Shown: positions 42,914 to 56,100 of the stretch, piece after piece | How the letters are laid out: each line of letters begins with the position of its first letter | How positions within the stretch are numbered: the stretch's first letter is position 1 | Made by a program: the position numbers and the translations under genes | Assembly (NCBI RefSeq): GCF_002163625.1 | Contig: NZ_CP020892.1 | Coordinates: 2,418,001 to 2,482,000 of the forward strand | DNA length: 64,000 bases | Source: Pseudomonas sp. M30-35 | GTDB lineage: Bacteria > Pseudomonadota > Gammaproteobacteria > Pseudomonadales > Pseudomonadaceae | Direction: 5' to 3' | The notes under the pieces: model-generated | The model's database searches: none | The model's input: only the letters and a program-made list of their open reading frames with translations | What the model was told of the DNA's origin: nothing

Positions 42914-43957
42914 ATGTCTATCGTGCCCCCAACTTCTCGCGCTCTCGGCGGCGTGCGTCGTAAAGCCATGAACGTCTCACAACAGTTGGTCAGCGAGCGG
43001 CTGCTCAGTCCGGACCATGCTCTGCCGTTAGTGATCGAACCCGCCGTCAGCGGTGTCGATCTGGCGGCTTGGGCGGCCGGAGAGCGGGAAAACCTGGAGA
43101 GCAAATTACTGCAATACGGCGCCTTGCTGTTTCGCGGGTTCTCGGTGCAGTCGGTCGAACAGTTCGACCAGGTGATCGCCGCACTCTCCCCCGGCGCACT
43201 GGAATATATGTTTCGTGCCTCCCCGCGCACCCGTGTCGGCGGCAACATCTACACCTCGACCGATTACCCGGCCGATCAGATGATTTTTCCGCACAACGAA
43301 CATTCGTACTCACCACGCTTTCCATTGCGGTTGTTCTTCTACTGCCAGACTCCATCCGAGACCGGTGGCGAAACCCCGATCGGTTCGACCCGCACCGTCA
43401 AGGCAAGGATCAGCCCGGAAATCGAAGCCCGTTTCCGTGAAAAAGGCGTGCTGTACGTACGCAACTACGGCGACGGTTTTGGCTTGCCGTGGCAGAGCGT
43501 GTTCCAGTCCGAAGACCGTGACGAAGTACAAGACTACTGCGCCAGTGTCGGCATCGAAGTGGAATGGAAAGCAAACAACCGCCTGCGAACCCGCCAACGC
43601 GGGCCCGCCGTGGTACGCCATCCGCGTACTGGCGAAGAAGTCTGGTTCAACCATGCCACCTTCTTCCACATCAGCACCCTGCCACCCGCCATCCGCGACT
43701 CCTTGCAAAGCAACTTCAGCAATCTTGACCTGCCCACCAACACTTTCTATGGCGACGGCGAAGAGATCGAGCCGCAAGTGTTGGAGTCGTTACGGGCCGC
43801 TTACCTCGACTCGCTGGTGCGGTTTAGCTGGCAACAGGGCGATGTGCTGTTTATCGACAATATGCTCGCGGTGCACGGCCGTGAACCCTTCACCGGCAAG
43901 CGCGCCATCCTCACCGGCATGGCTGAAGCCCTGCTGCAGGGTGACGTTGCTGTTTGA
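42914..43957 (+). CDS. TauD/SyrP-like non-haem iron oxygenase 2 (347 aa)
   Basis: Paralogue of the enzyme at 38474, clearly diverged. Iron ligands are in HNEHSYSPRFP and MLAVHGREPFTGKR; RTRQRGPAVVRHPRTGEEVWF is shared with the first enzyme. It sits between the FAAL gene and the His-type module with the degenerate condensation domain. In beta-hydroxylated siderophore clusters a stand-alone hydroxylase docks on such a domain, so this enzyme is a good candidate to hydroxylate His on that module. The ATG at 42914 is used; the frame opens with a TTG four codons earlier. Confidence 0.87.
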   Translation: MSIVPPTSRALGGVRRKAMNVSQQLVSERLLSPDHALPLVIEPAVSGVDLAAWAAGERENLESKLLQYGALLFRGFSVQSVEQFDQVIAALSPGALEYMFRASPRTRVGGNIYTSTDYPADQMIFPHNEHSYSPRFPLRLFFYCQTPSETGGETPIGSTRTVKARISPEIEARFREKGVLYVRNYGDGFGLPWQSVFQSEDRDEVQDYCASVGIEVEWKANNRLRTRQRGPAVVRHPRTGEEVWFNHATFFHISTLPPAIRDSLQSNFSNLDLPTNTFYGDGEEIEPQVLESLRAAYLDSLVRFSWQQGDVLFIDNMLAVHGREPFTGKRAILTGMAEALLQGDVAV

Positions 43958-44068
43958 TCTTTCGATGGGTGCCTCCAGCCAGACAGCCAAGGCCCGACTG
44001 ATTCCAGTCAGTGGATTCGTGTCTCTGGTCACACCCAGGTTTACTCACAATTTGCAGTCGAGTTGAAA

Positions 44069-47000
44069 ATGAACGGACTCCAAGGTTTTCGTATTTCGCC
44101 GCAACAGGCGTCGGTATATCAGCACATCAGCGGTAGTACCGCGCATCCATTGAGCTGCCGTTTGCAGTGGTCGTGTTCCAAGCTCGTGTCGGCCGATGTC
44201 CTCAGCCAACGCCTGTCCGACCTGAGCGCTGCCAGTGAAATCCTGCGCACCCGGCTGGTGCCCGTACCGGGGCTGCGCTTTCCGGTGCAGGTAATCGACG
44301 AATCCGTTGATCTGCCCATCGTCATGCTCGACTTGCGCTCCCTTGACCCTACCGAGCAGGCCGCTGAGCTGACCCGCCTTGGCGAACAGCCCCGTGACTG
44401 GACACTGCCGCTGACTGTGACGCTGGTACAGCTGTCTGACGAGCAGTCGGTGCTGGATCTGGCCGGTGCCAGCAGTCACTTCGACCTGAATAGCCTGAAA
44501 CTGCTGGCCCGGGCATTGTTGCAGGACAGCTGCCCTGAGCTGACCGAGGCGTTGCAATACGCCGACTACGCCGAGTGGCGCTGGAACCTGACAGAAGACG
44601 AACCCAACCATCCGGGCGTGACGTTCTGGAAGCCGCTGGCGGAGAGCGAACAACCGATCTTGCAGTTGTCGCTGGAGTCCGTCTCGGGCAACGGGTTTGT
44701 TCCTGAGCGTGTGGATCTGACCCTTCCCGCTCACCTCGCGCGTCACCCGGCTCTGACCTCAGACCTGATGCTGACGGCCTGGGCAGCCTTGCTTGCGCGC
44801 CTCGCTGGTCAACAGCAGGTTGCTCTGACGGTGATTGACGAAAATCGTGGCCCGGAACTGGAAAACGCACTGGGTCTGTTTGAACAGTGCCTGCCGGTTC
44901 GTTTTGACCTGGATACGCAAGCGACGCTGCTGGAGCAAAGCAAAGCTGTCGCCGCCAGCCTCGAGCGCAGCGTAGGTTGGCAGGATTACTACACCCATGA
45001 TCTCAATGGCGGCTATGCATTCGCCTGGCGTCAGCTTGATGCTCAGGAACGTTATGCCAGCGCCGTGTTGAATCCGCTGAAAGCCTGCCTGAATGTGCAG
45101 CAGGCAGCGGATGGCGTTCGGGCCCATGTGATTTATGACAGTCATACCTTGAGCAGCAATGCCGCAGCCTGTCTCGGCGAACAATGGCTACAACTGCTGC
45201 AAGGCGCATTGAGCGAGCCGCAACACAGCTGGGCACAACTGCCTTTGGCCGGTCCGCTTCAATTGCAAAGCATCGAAGCCGAAGCGGCGATGCCCGTCAC
45301 CGAACCCGTGACCTTGGTTGAACTGATCGACCGTCAGGTACGACAACAGCCGGATGCCATCGCCCTGAGCGACAAGGATAGCGACCTGAGCTATGCGGGG
45401 ATTGATGCCTGTTCCAGCCGTCTGGCCCATCAATTGGTGGCTGCCGGTATCGGTCCCGGTGTGCCGGTGGGCATACTATTTGCCCGTGGCAACGCCGCCG
45501 TGGTCGCCATGCTCGCGGTATTGAAAGCCGGTGGCGCATACGTTCCGGTTGATCCGAGCTATCCAGCGGAGCGTCGTGCCTACATGTTGGCCGACAGCGC
45601 TATCGCACACATTGTGGTCAGCGCCGAACTGGCCGACAGCGTTCCCGCCAGCCTGAAACGCTTCGTCCTTGACGACCTGAGCGCGACCGATACCCACGAC
45701 CTGCCACCTTTGGCATGGCCGAGTGCAGATGATCTGGCCTATTTGATCTACACCTCAGGTTCTACCGGCGCACCGAAAGCCGTGGAAATCAGCCACGCTG
45801 CCCTGAGTTTTTCGACCCAGGTGCGCATGGCCTCCTACGCCACGCCAGTACAGGCTTATCTGCTGCTGTCGTCATTTGCCTTTGACAGCTCGGTAGCGGG
45901 GATTTTCTGGACCTTGGCCCAAGGTGGACGCCTGGTATTACCGGCCCCAGGTGAAGAACTGGAAATGCCAAGATTGGCCCAACTGATCGTCCAGCACCGG
46001 GTCAGCCATGGCCTGTCGTTGCCCTCCTTGTATCAAGCCCTGCTCGACCCACTGCAACGCACCGCCGGTGCCGACAGCCTTGAATGCTGGATCGTTGCCG
46101 GTGAAGCCTGTCCGCCGTCGTTGATCGCCCAGCACAGCCAGACCTTGCCTAACGTGCGATTAGTCAATGAATACGGTCCGACCGAGGCCACCGTCTGGGC
46201 TACTTATGAAGTGCTCGAGCCGAATCGCACCCTGAGCATTGGTCGGCCGATTGCTGGTATGGACTTGCGGGTATTGAACGAGCACGCGGTAACCTGCGGT
46301 GTCGGTGAGCCGGGAGAAATCGTTCTCGCTGGCCCAACCCTGGCCCGTGGCTATCGCAACAAACCCGAAGAAACCGCCAACGCTTTTGTCACCCTCGCTG
46401 ATGGCACCCGCGCCTACCGCACCGGCGACCTCGCCTGCTGGCTGGCGGACGGCCGCCTGGCGTTCCTTGGCCGCAAGGATCATCAGGTCAAACTACGCGG
46501 CTACCGCATCGAACTCGGCGAAATCGAGCGACAACTGTGCAGCCACAGCGACGTGCGTGAAGCCGCGGTGATCGTTCAGGAACACGCCGCTGGCAAGCGC
46601 TTGTTGGCTTACGTTCTGGCGGCCCACGGCTACGCGCCGAACTCGGAAGCGATCAAACGTTTCCTCGGCGAGCGCCTGCCGTCATACATGGTGCCAACTC
46701 AGGTGCTGACTCTGGCGAGCTTTCCACGTACGCCCAACGGCAAGCTCGACCTGAACCAGTTGCCTGACCCGGACCAGCTCGACGCAAGCGCTCATGTGGT
46801 TCCACGCAACGCCATGGAAAGCACCCTGCAGTCGATTGTCGCCAAAGTCCTGAAACTGCCTTCTGTAAGCGTCACCGAGAGTTTCTTTGCCATCGGTGGC
46901 GACTCGATTCTAAGCCTGCAAGTGGTCGCCCAGGCTCACGAGCAAGGCATCGCGCTGTCCGCCAAACATGTATTCGAACGCCAGACCATTGCAGGCATGG

Positions 47001-47131
47001 CCGAGGTTGCGCAGCCCCTGATCGCCGACACCGCACAGCCAGAGGTCCAGAGCAGCGAATTCAGCGCCTCGGGCCTGTCCGAAGATGAAATGCAGGCGCT
47101 GCTGGCGGAACTCGATGAGTCCGAATTTTGA
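44069..47131 (+). CDS. NRPS module: degenerate C/interface-like, A (His-type), PCP (1020 aa)
   Basis: Residues 1-405 resemble a condensation domain but lack the catalytic HHxxxDG; the site reads GASSHFDLNSL near 133. A domain: about 410-905 (LIYTSGSTGAPKAVEI near 557). The pocket code read by alignment to GrsA is DSALIAEVWK, close to the bacitracin His code DSELTAEVCK, so His is likely. PCP near 943 has FFAIGGDSILSL. A tail of about 50 acidic residues follows. The upstream protein already ends in an active C domain, so the degenerate domain is probably a docking platform for a hydroxylase. ATG at 44069; a TTG lies two codons earlier. Confidence 0.85.
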   Translation: MNGLQGFRISPQQASVYQHISGSTAHPLSCRLQWSCSKLVSADVLSQRLSDLSAASEILRTRLVPVPGLRFPVQVIDESVDLPIVMLDLRSLDPTEQAAELTRLGEQPRDWTLPLTVTLVQLSDEQSVLDLAGASSHFDLNSLKLLARALLQDSCPELTEALQYADYAEWRWNLTEDEPNHPGVTFWKPLAESEQPILQLSLESVSGNGFVPERVDLTLPAHLARHPALTSDLMLTAWAALLARLAGQQQVALTVIDENRGPELENALGLFEQCLPVRFDLDTQATLLEQSKAVAASLERSVGWQDYYTHDLNGGYAFAWRQLDAQERYASAVLNPLKACLNVQQAADGVRAHVIYDSHTLSSNAAACLGEQWLQLLQGALSEPQHSWAQLPLAGPLQLQSIEAEAAMPVTEPVTLVELIDRQVRQQPDAIALSDKDSDLSYAGIDACSSRLAHQLVAAGIGPGVPVGILFARGNAAVVAMLAVLKAGGAYVPVDPSYPAERRAYMLADSAIAHIVVSAELADSVPASLKRFVLDDLSATDTHDLPPLAWPSADDLAYLIYTSGSTGAPKAVEISHAALSFSTQVRMASYATPVQAYLLLSSFAFDSSVAGIFWTLAQGGRLVLPAPGEELEMPRLAQLIVQHRVSHGLSLPSLYQALLDPLQRTAGADSLECWIVAGEACPPSLIAQHSQTLPNVRLVNEYGPTEATVWATYEVLEPNRTLSIGRPIAGMDLRVLNEHAVTCGVGEPGEIVLAGPTLARGYRNKPEETANAFVTLADGTRAYRTGDLACWLADGRLAFLGRKDHQVKLRGYRIELGEIERQLCSHSDVREAAVIVQEHAAGKRLLAYVLAAHGYAPNSEAIKRFLGERLPSYMVPTQVLTLASFPRTPNGKLDLNQLPDPDQLDASAHVVPRNAMESTLQSIVAKVLKLPSVSVTESFFAIGGDSILSLQVVAQAHEQGIALSAKHVFERQTIAGMAEVAQPLIADTAQPEVQSSEFSASGLSEDEMQALLAELDESEF

Positions 47132-47183
47132 CCGCACTCCCAACTCGCCGCGCCGTCGCCCCTTTTTTTGCAGGACGCTTTAA

Positions 47184-50100
47184 ATGACTCACGACAAAAC
47201 CAGCAGCAACCCGATCGAAGACGTTTACCCGCTGTCACCGTTGCAGCAAGGGATGCTGTTCCATTCCCTGCTGCATGAAGATTCCGGCGTGTACCTGATG
47301 CAGGATCGCTACCGCATTGGGGGCGCTATCGACGAAGTTGCGTTCCTTGAGTCCTGGCGCCAGGTGGTGGCGCTGCACCCTTCCCTGCGCGCCAGTTTTC
47401 AGTGGAAAACCCAGAAGCAGCCGGTGCAAGTGATCCACCGCGAGGTCAAGGTGCCGCTGGACACCCTTGATTTGCGCGGCCTCGCTCCAGACCAACAGGA
47501 GGCGCGGATCCGCACCTTGCTGGCCGATGAGCAAAAAGTCGGTTTCAACCTGTCCAAACCTCCACTGATTCGCTTCCGGCTGGTGCGCTTGGCCGATGAG
47601 TCTTACGAGTTCATCCGCAGCTTCCATCACATACTGATGGACGCCTGGTGCATCTCGCTGGTGACCGTGGACTTCCTCAAAGTTTATGAAGCGCTATGCA
47701 ACGACCGCACCCCGCAGCTCAAGAGCCCGCGCCCGTTCCGTGATTACATTCAGTGGCTGCAACGTCAGGATGCGAACAAGGCTGAACAGTTCTGGCGCGC
47801 TCAGTTACAGGGGCTCAATGCGCCTACGCCGTTGACAGTGGACAACGGCGTAACCCGCGACCGTTATACCGACGCCGTGCTGGTGGACGACCGACTGATT
47901 CACCTGAGTGAACAGGAAACCCAAGCGCTAGCTGCATTCTGCCGTAGCAAGCGAATCACACCGAATACCTTCTTCCAAGGCGCTTGGTCGCTGCTGTTGT
48001 CGCGTTACAGCGGTCAACGGGACGTGCTGTTCGGTGTCACCGTGGCCGGTCGCCCGGCGGAACTGACCGGGGTGGCGGAGATGATCGGCTTGTTCATCAA
48101 TACCCTGCCGTTGCGGGTGACGGTCGATCCCGAGGCGACGCTTGGCCAATGGCTAAATGCCCTGCAAGGGCTGAACCTCGACATGCGTGATTATGAACAC
48201 ACGCCGCTGACCGACATTCAGGGCTGGAGCGATTTCCCCCGCGGCGAAACCCTGTTCGACAGCATCCTGGTATTCGAAAACGCACCCATCGACGAACAGA
48301 TTCTCGAGGGCGGTTTCCAGTTCAGCCTTGATGGCATGGATCATAGCGTGCACACCCACTACGGTCTGACTGTGGTGATCCTGCCCGGCGAACAACTGGG
48401 CATTCGCGTGTCTTACGACCGCGAACGCTTCGACGCTGCGACCGTGCAACGCCTGCTCGGTCACCTCGCCAGTCTGGTGCGCGACATGCTCGCCGCGCCG
48501 GACGCCACGTTGGGCAGTTTCGAACTGCTGACAGGCGACGAGCGTCAACAACTGCTGGGCGATTGGGCCGTCAACTCGCAGGCATTTCCACTGGAGCAAA
48601 GCTACGCGCAGCTGTTTGCCGCACAGGTGGCTCAACGCGGCGATCAACAGGTCGCGATCTGCAATGCTGAGTCGCTGACGTACGCCGAACTGGATCGCCG
48701 CGCCACGCGTCTGGCCCATGCTCTGCGCGAGGCCGGAGCCGGTGAAGATCAGTTGGTCGCGCTGTTGGCGCCTCGAGGTCTGGCGCTGCTGACCATGATG
48801 ATCGCCGTGTTCAAGACTGGCGCTGCGATGCTGCCGCTGGAAGTCAACCACCCACCGGAACGTCTGCGGGAAATCCTTAAACTGTCCCGCGCACCGCTGC
48901 TGGTGGCCAGTGAAGATTGCAGCGCCCTGCTCGATCAACTGTTGAGCGACCTCGACCATGCACCTGACGCCCTGTTCGCCGAAGCCTGCTGGCAAACCAG
49001 CAATGACGCGCCGCTGCCGTTGCTCGGTGGTCCGGATAGCCTGGCCTATGTGCTGTTCACCTCGGGTTCGACCGGTACGCCCAAGGGTGTGATGATCGAA
49101 CAACGCGGCATGCTCAATAATATCTTCGGCAAGGTACCTGCTCTGGGTCTGAACGCCGACAGCCGGATTGCACAAACTGCGTCGGTGGCCTTCGATATTT
49201 CAGTGTGGCAGTTTCTCGCAGCGCCGATCCTCGGTGCTACCGTGCAGATCCTGCCGGACGAGATAGCCCACGATCCACAACGCCTGCTGCAGGTGCTGGT
49301 CAGCGAGCGCCTGAGCGTGCTGGAAATTGTCCCGAGCCTGATGCGCACGCTGCTCGCGCTGTGCCCGTGCGACTTACAACTGCCTGACCTGCGCTGGGTG
49401 ATGCCTACCGGTGAAGCCCTGCCACCGACCGTGGCCCGTGACTGGTTTGCGCGCTTCCCCGACATCCCCCTGATGAACGCCTACGGCCCCGCCGAATGTG
49501 CCGACGACGTAGCGTTCCAGCCAATTTTTGCTGCGCCGGATACCGACGTCAGCCACATGCCCATCGGCCAGCCGACAGCCAATAATCGCCTGTATGTGCT
49601 GGACGAAGCCTTGCGCCCACTGCCGATCGGTGTGGCCGGGGAAATCTGTGTCGGAGGTGTCGGTGTCGGCCGTGGCTACCTGCACGACCCACAGCGCAGC
49701 GCCGACGCCTTCATCGATCATCCGCAACTCGACGGTCGTATCTACCGTACTGGCGACTTGGGCCGTTGGCGCGCCGATGGCGTGATCGAATACCTCGGTC
49801 GCCGCGATCAGCAGGTCAAGCTACGCGGCCACCGCATCGAACTGACCGAAATCGAACATCGACTGGCGCAGCACCCAAGCGTGCGCGAGGCGGCGGTGTT
49901 GCTGCGGGAAAACCACGTCGGCGAAGCCTGGCTGGTGGCTTACTGCTCGGCTTACGACGAAAGCCTGAGCCACGACGACCTGAGCGGCCAACTGCGTGAG
50001 CATCTGCGCGGGCAATTGCCGCCGTACATGGTCCCAGCGGCGTTCGTTTGCCTGGAGCGCTTGCCACTGAATGCCAACGGCAAGGTCGACCGCAAGGCCC

Positions 50101-53100
50101 TGGCTGCCCAGAAACTCAACTGGCAAGCTGAGACACAGCAAAGCATCGCCCCGCGCACTGAACTGGAAGCGGTTGTGGCTAAAGTCTGGGCCGATGTTCT
50201 GGGCCGCGACAGCGTCGGTGTGGAAGACAACTTCTTTACCCTGGGCGGTCACTCGCTGCTGGCCACGCAAATTGTGGCGCGGCTACGGACACACTTCAAA
50301 CTCGACTTGCCGTTGCGGGTGCTCTTCGAACAACCGACCGTGGCGTTACTGGCGCTGGCGATTGCCTCACGTCAGGCACAAGCCGCTGCGCCGCAATCCG
50401 ACAAGGTTCTGGCCCTCAAAGCCCAGTCGCGTCCAGCACAGTTACCGCTGTCGTTCTCGCAACAACGCTTGTGGTTCATCGAGCAGCTGACACCGGGCAC
50501 CACGCTGTTCAACATCCCGTTCGCCTTGCGTTTGAAAGGCGATCTCAATGTTCAGGCGCTACACGCCAGCCTCAACGACCTGCTGGCGCGCCATGAAATC
50601 CTCCGCACCGGGATCCGTGACGCAGAGGGTGTGCCTTGCCAGCACATCAGCGACTCGCTGAGCATTGATTTGCCGTTCGATGACTTGTCAGGCCTGGCAA
50701 CCACCGCCCGCGAAGGTGCGCAGTTCAGTGTCTTGCAAGACACCTTCACGCAACCCTTCGATCTCAGCACGCCACCGTTATTACGAGCGCGCTTGCTGCG
50801 TCTGGCGCCAGACGAGCACGTGCTAGGCATCGCCCTGCATCACCTGGTCTCAGACGCTTGGTCGGCGACTATCGCCCTGCGCGAACTGGCGCAGGGTTAT
50901 GAAGCCCGATGCACAGGTGCAGCGGCCAAACTGCCGGCCTTGCCGGTGCAATACGCTGACTTCGCCCTGTGGCAGCGCGAACACCTGCAAGGTGTTGAGC
51001 TCAAGCGCCAACTCGACTACTGGACCCAAACGCTGGATCGCAGCAACAGTGACAGCAGCCCCTTGCTCGCGCTGCCCACCGACCTTGCGCGGCCTTCGGT
51101 GCAAAGCTATCGCGCCGGGATCGTGCAGCGCGAACTGAGCCCCGAACTCAGCGCCCGGGTGCAAGCTTTTGCCAGTCGTCTGGGCACCACGCCATTTACG
51201 GTGTTGTTCGCTGGCTTCGCCGTGCTTATGCACCGTTTGAGCGGCGACGCCACTGTTTTGATCGGCACCCCGGTCACTCATCGTGAACAACCGGGTACCG
51301 AAGGCTTGCTCGGCATTTTGCTGAATAACCTGGCGATCCGCGCCGACTTCGAACCGCAAGCTGATTTCACCGCGCTTGTGGGTCAGGTGGCAAAGCGTCT
51401 GCGTGAAGGCCTGCAACATCAGGATCTGCCATTCGAACAATTGGTCGACAGCCTGCAACTGCCGCGCAGCCTCAGCCACGCGCCGCTGTATCAGGTGATG
51501 GTCGCCCAGCAGTTGGCGATGGAGTCGCGTTTGCGCTTCCCGGGCCTGGAATTTGAAGCCCTCGACACGCCACTCAAACAATCCGAATGCGACCTGGACT
51601 TGCACGTGCTGTGTCCCGCCAATGCGCCGATTCAACTGGAGCTGATGTACGCGCTCGACCTGTTTGTTGCTGACAGCGCGCAGCAAACTCTGGCTCGCCT
51701 TGAGCACTTGCTGGAATACATGCTCGCCGAGCCGCAGCGTCCGGTAGCGACCTTGCCGTTGCTGATGGCGGCGGAATGGCAACGCACCGTGGTCGAGTGG
51801 AATCGCACCGAGATGGAGGTGCCGCAACACCTGACCTTCGCCCAATTGTTTGAACAGCAGGCCGAGCGCACCCCGGACCGTGACGCGTTGTGCTTCGAAG
51901 GTCGCAGCCTGAGCTATGGAGAATTGAATCGCCGGGCCAACCAGGTCGCACATTACCTGCGCAGTCGCGGGGTGGTGGCCAATAGTCCAGTGGCCCTTTG
52001 TGTTGAACGCTCGCTGGAATTACTGGTGGGTTTGCTGGGCATCCTCAAATCCGGCGGAGCCTATGTGCCGCTGGACCCGACTTACCCGGTGGATCGTCTG
52101 GCGTACATGCTCGAAGATGCGCAACCAGCGCTGTTCCTTGGCCAGCGAGGCTTGCTGGAGGAGCTTGGCATCCATTTGCCACGCCTGCGTCTGGACAGCG
52201 ATGCCGCGCTGTTTGCCGATCAGCCGGACAACAACCTTGCACCACTGGCCGGGCCGGATGATCTGGCCTACATCATGTACACCTCAGGCTCTACCGGTAA
52301 ACCCAAAGGCACACTGGTAACCAACGGGTCGGTGGTTAACCTGGCCTGGGCGCGCATTCATGGCCTGTACCGGCACTATACCGACCAGCCAATGCGCGCC
52401 AGTTTCAACTACTCGTTCGCCTTCGACAGCTCGGTGGCGGAACTCATCCTGCTGCTCGACGGCCACAGTCTGTACCTGACGCCGGAAGCGGTGCGCTACG
52501 ACCCCGAGGCCCTGGCGCAATTCTTCAGCGACACCCAGCTGGATGCGTTCGAATGTACCCCGGCGCAGCTCAAGGCCCTGCTTGAAAGTGACGGCGTGTG
52601 CAATGGCGAAACGTATCTGCCGCGTTTTGTACTGTTCGGTGGCGATGCCGTGGACGCACAGCTCTGGCAGCGGCTGCCGTCGATTGCTGGCAGCCGCTTC
52701 TTTAACACTTACGGGCCGACCGAGTGCACGGTCGATGCAACAGGTTGTGCGGTAGATGATTTCCCTGCGCGGCCGATCATTGGCCGCCCCATCGCCAACG
52801 TGCGTACCTACGTTCTGGATCCGTTCCTCAACCCGCTGCCGGTTGGCGTTCCGGGGGAACTGCACATTGGCGGCGCTGGCGTGACCTTGGGTTATCTAAA
52901 CCGTGCCGAACAGACCGCGAAGGTGTTTATCGAAGACCCGTTCTCGCCGCTGCAAGGTGCGCGGATGTATAAGTCCGGCGATCTGGTGCGCTGGTTGCCC
53001 GACGGCCAGCTCGAATACCTCGGGCGTATGGATCATCAGGTGAAAATCCGTGGTTTCCGGGTCGAGTTGGGCGAAATAGAAGCGCTGATCGGCGCTCAGC

Positions 53101-56100
53101 CCGGCGTTCGCCAAGCGGTAGTGCTGGCCCGTGAAGACGTTCCCGGCGACAAGCGCTTGGTGGCTTACGTCACCTGCGACGCCAAAGCCGATATTGACGC
53201 CTGGCGCAAGGCAATCGGCGCCGCCCTGCCCGACTACATGGTGCCGTCGGCGTTTGTGCTGCTCGATGAGCTGCCGCTGACGGATAACGGCAAACTCAAT
53301 CGCAAGACCTTGCCCGCACCGGACATTCAAAGCGCACCCGATGCCCAGAACCCGCCGCGTACAGGCGCCGAACAGCAGCTCGCCGCACTCTGGTCCGAGC
53401 TGCTCAAGGTGCCACTGGCGCAAATCGGTCGCGACAGCCACTTTTTCTACCTCGGCGGTCACTCGCTGCTGGCTGCGGTGTTGTTTGCCCGTTTGCGTCA
53501 ACAGTTCGCAACCGTGCCAGCATTGCGGACGGTGTTCGAACAGCCGACGCTGGAAGCCCTGGCCGCGCTGCTCGGTAATCCCCTGCAGACAGCCGTTGCG
53601 ACATTCGTCCCGGCGGATCGCCCAGCACGGCTGCCGCTGTCGTTCGAACAGCAACGTCTGTGGTTTCTTGAACAACTGAGTGCCGGTGGCGGCGAATACA
53701 ACGTGGTCAGCGCCGTGCAACTGGACGGTGAACTCAACCCCCAAGCCCTGAAGACGGCCCTGAACAATGTAGTTCAACGCCACGAAATTCTGCGCAGCCG
53801 CATCCAGCGCGATGCCGACGGAGAATTGGTGTTGATGATTGAACCCCAGGTCGATATCAATCTGCCGGTGACAGTCCTGCAGGCGACCAGCGACGGGCAC
53901 TGGCAGCAACTGACCGACCAGGCGATTCACCAAGAAACCGGACGCCGTTTCGATCTCACCGGCCAGGTACCCGTTCGGGCCGGGCTGATACAACGCAGCG
54001 GCAGCGCGCAATCGCTACTGCTGCTCACCGTGCATCACAGTGCCACTGATGATGCCTCCAGCCAGAACCTGCTCGATGAGCTGCGACAGCTCTATACCGC
54101 CCAGCTCCAGGGCACCCCAGCAACGCTGCCTGAGCTGGCCCTGCAATATCCCGACTACGCCCTTTGGCAGCGCGAGCCCAGCCAACAAACGGCGTTCAGC
54201 AGCCAGTTGGAATACTGGCGCAACCAACTCGAAGACGGCGACTACCTGCTCGATCTGCCGACTGCACAGGGTCGTCTGAACCCGCTCGACCCGGCTGCAG
54301 GCTCGGTGCAACTGCAACTGCCGCCCGCGCTGGTGGAACGCCTACGGCAATTTGCCCAGCAACGCGGTGCAAGCCTGTACATGCTGATGCTCGGTGCGGC
54401 GCAGTTACTCCTGGGGCGCTACGCCAATCAACGCGATGTGCGGATTGGCAGCCCGGTGGCCCAGCGTCCATTTGCTGAGCTGCAACCGCTGATCGGTTGC
54501 TTCGTCAATACTCTGGTCATCCGTGCCGACCTTGATCCAGCGCTGGATTTCGAAGGCTTGCTGAACCAGGTGCGCAATCGCGTGCTGGATGCCCAGCAGC
54601 ATCAGGATGTGCCATTCGATCAGGTCGTGGAGCACCTTAAGCCTTCGCGCAGCCTCGGTCAGACTCCACTGTTCCAAGTGTTGTTCGCCATGCAGAACGC
54701 CGATACGTCGAGCCAGCACTGGCCGCAGTTGCAGGTCAGCGAGCGGGCAGTAACCGCCCAATCAACCAAGTACGACCTTAACTGGGAAGTACATGATGGC
54801 GAGGTGCTGTCGGTGTTGCTGGAATACCGCGCCGCGCTGTTCAGTGAAACCACTGCACGGCTCTGGTTAGAACAATGGCAGCAACTGCTCGAAGCTTTAC
54901 TCGACGCGCCCCAGACCCGCCTCGGGGATTGGACACCGTTACCCGCTGCAGAGCGTCAACTCCAACTGGTCCAGTGGAATGCTACCGAGCACCACTACCC
55001 CGGCCCGACCAACCTGCATACGGCCCTGAACCAGCAAGCGGCTTTAAGCCCTGACTCCACGGCGCTGGTGTTTGAAGACCAACGCCTGAGTTACGCCGAG
55101 CTGGATCAACGTGCGCAACAGCTGGCCCGCGCCCTACGCGGTGCAGGTATCGGTCGCGAGTCGATCGTGCCGCTGTGCATGGAGCGCTCGGTAGAGATGG
55201 TCGTCGCCCTGCTCGGTATTGTGCATGCCGGTGCGGCCTGGTTACCGTTGGACCCTGAGTTGCCTGCCGCGCGTTTGGCATTTTTGATCGAAGATGCCGA
55301 TGCACAAGTCACCCTGACCCAAGCGCAGTGGCTGGCGAAGCTGCCAGCCGGACACACCACCTGGACGCTTGATTCATTACCTGAAGCGTCAGCAGCTGAA
55401 CCGCTGAGTGTCGCGGCTAATGACTTGGCCTATGTGCTTTACACGTCCGGTTCCACCGGCCAGCCAAAAGGCGTGATGAACGAGCACGGCGCCTTGATGA
55501 ATCGTCTGCACTGGATGCAGGACGCTTTCCCGATTGGTCCGAACGACCGCGTCCTGCAAAAGACGCCGTACAGCTTCGACGTTTCGGTGTGGGAATTCTT
55601 CTGGCCGCTGATCACCGGTGCAACGCTGGTGGTCGCTCGTCCCGATGGTCATCGCGACCCAGCTTATCTCAGCCAGTTGATCCAGCAGGAACAGGTCACC
55701 ACCCTGCATTTTGTGCCCTCGATGCTGCGCGCCTTTGTCGAAGAACCGAGCCTCAGCGACTGCCACAGTCTGCGTCAGGTATTCGCCAGCGGCGAAGCGC
55801 TGCCGGTTGATCTGGTGAAGCGTTTTATGGGCCAACACCCGGCGGCGCTGATCAATCTCTACGGCCCGACCGAAGCGGCCATTGATGTATCGGTGTGGCG
55901 CTGCTCGAAAGACGATCTAAGCGTGCCGATCGGTAAACCAATCGCTAACCTGCGTCTGTACATTCTTGATGAAAGCATGCAGCCATTGCCAATCGGTAGC
56001 ATCGGCGAGCTGTATATCGGCGGTGTCGGCGTGGCCCGTGGCTACCTGAATCGGCCTGAGTTGACCGAAGAACGCTTTGTTGCCAGCCCATTTGTTGAGG

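Noticed and set aside
50850..51953. 367-codon minus-strand frame inside the large NRPS
   Set aside because: Antisense shadow of a GC-rich NRPS gene; Gln/Arg-rich low-complexity product with no family features.
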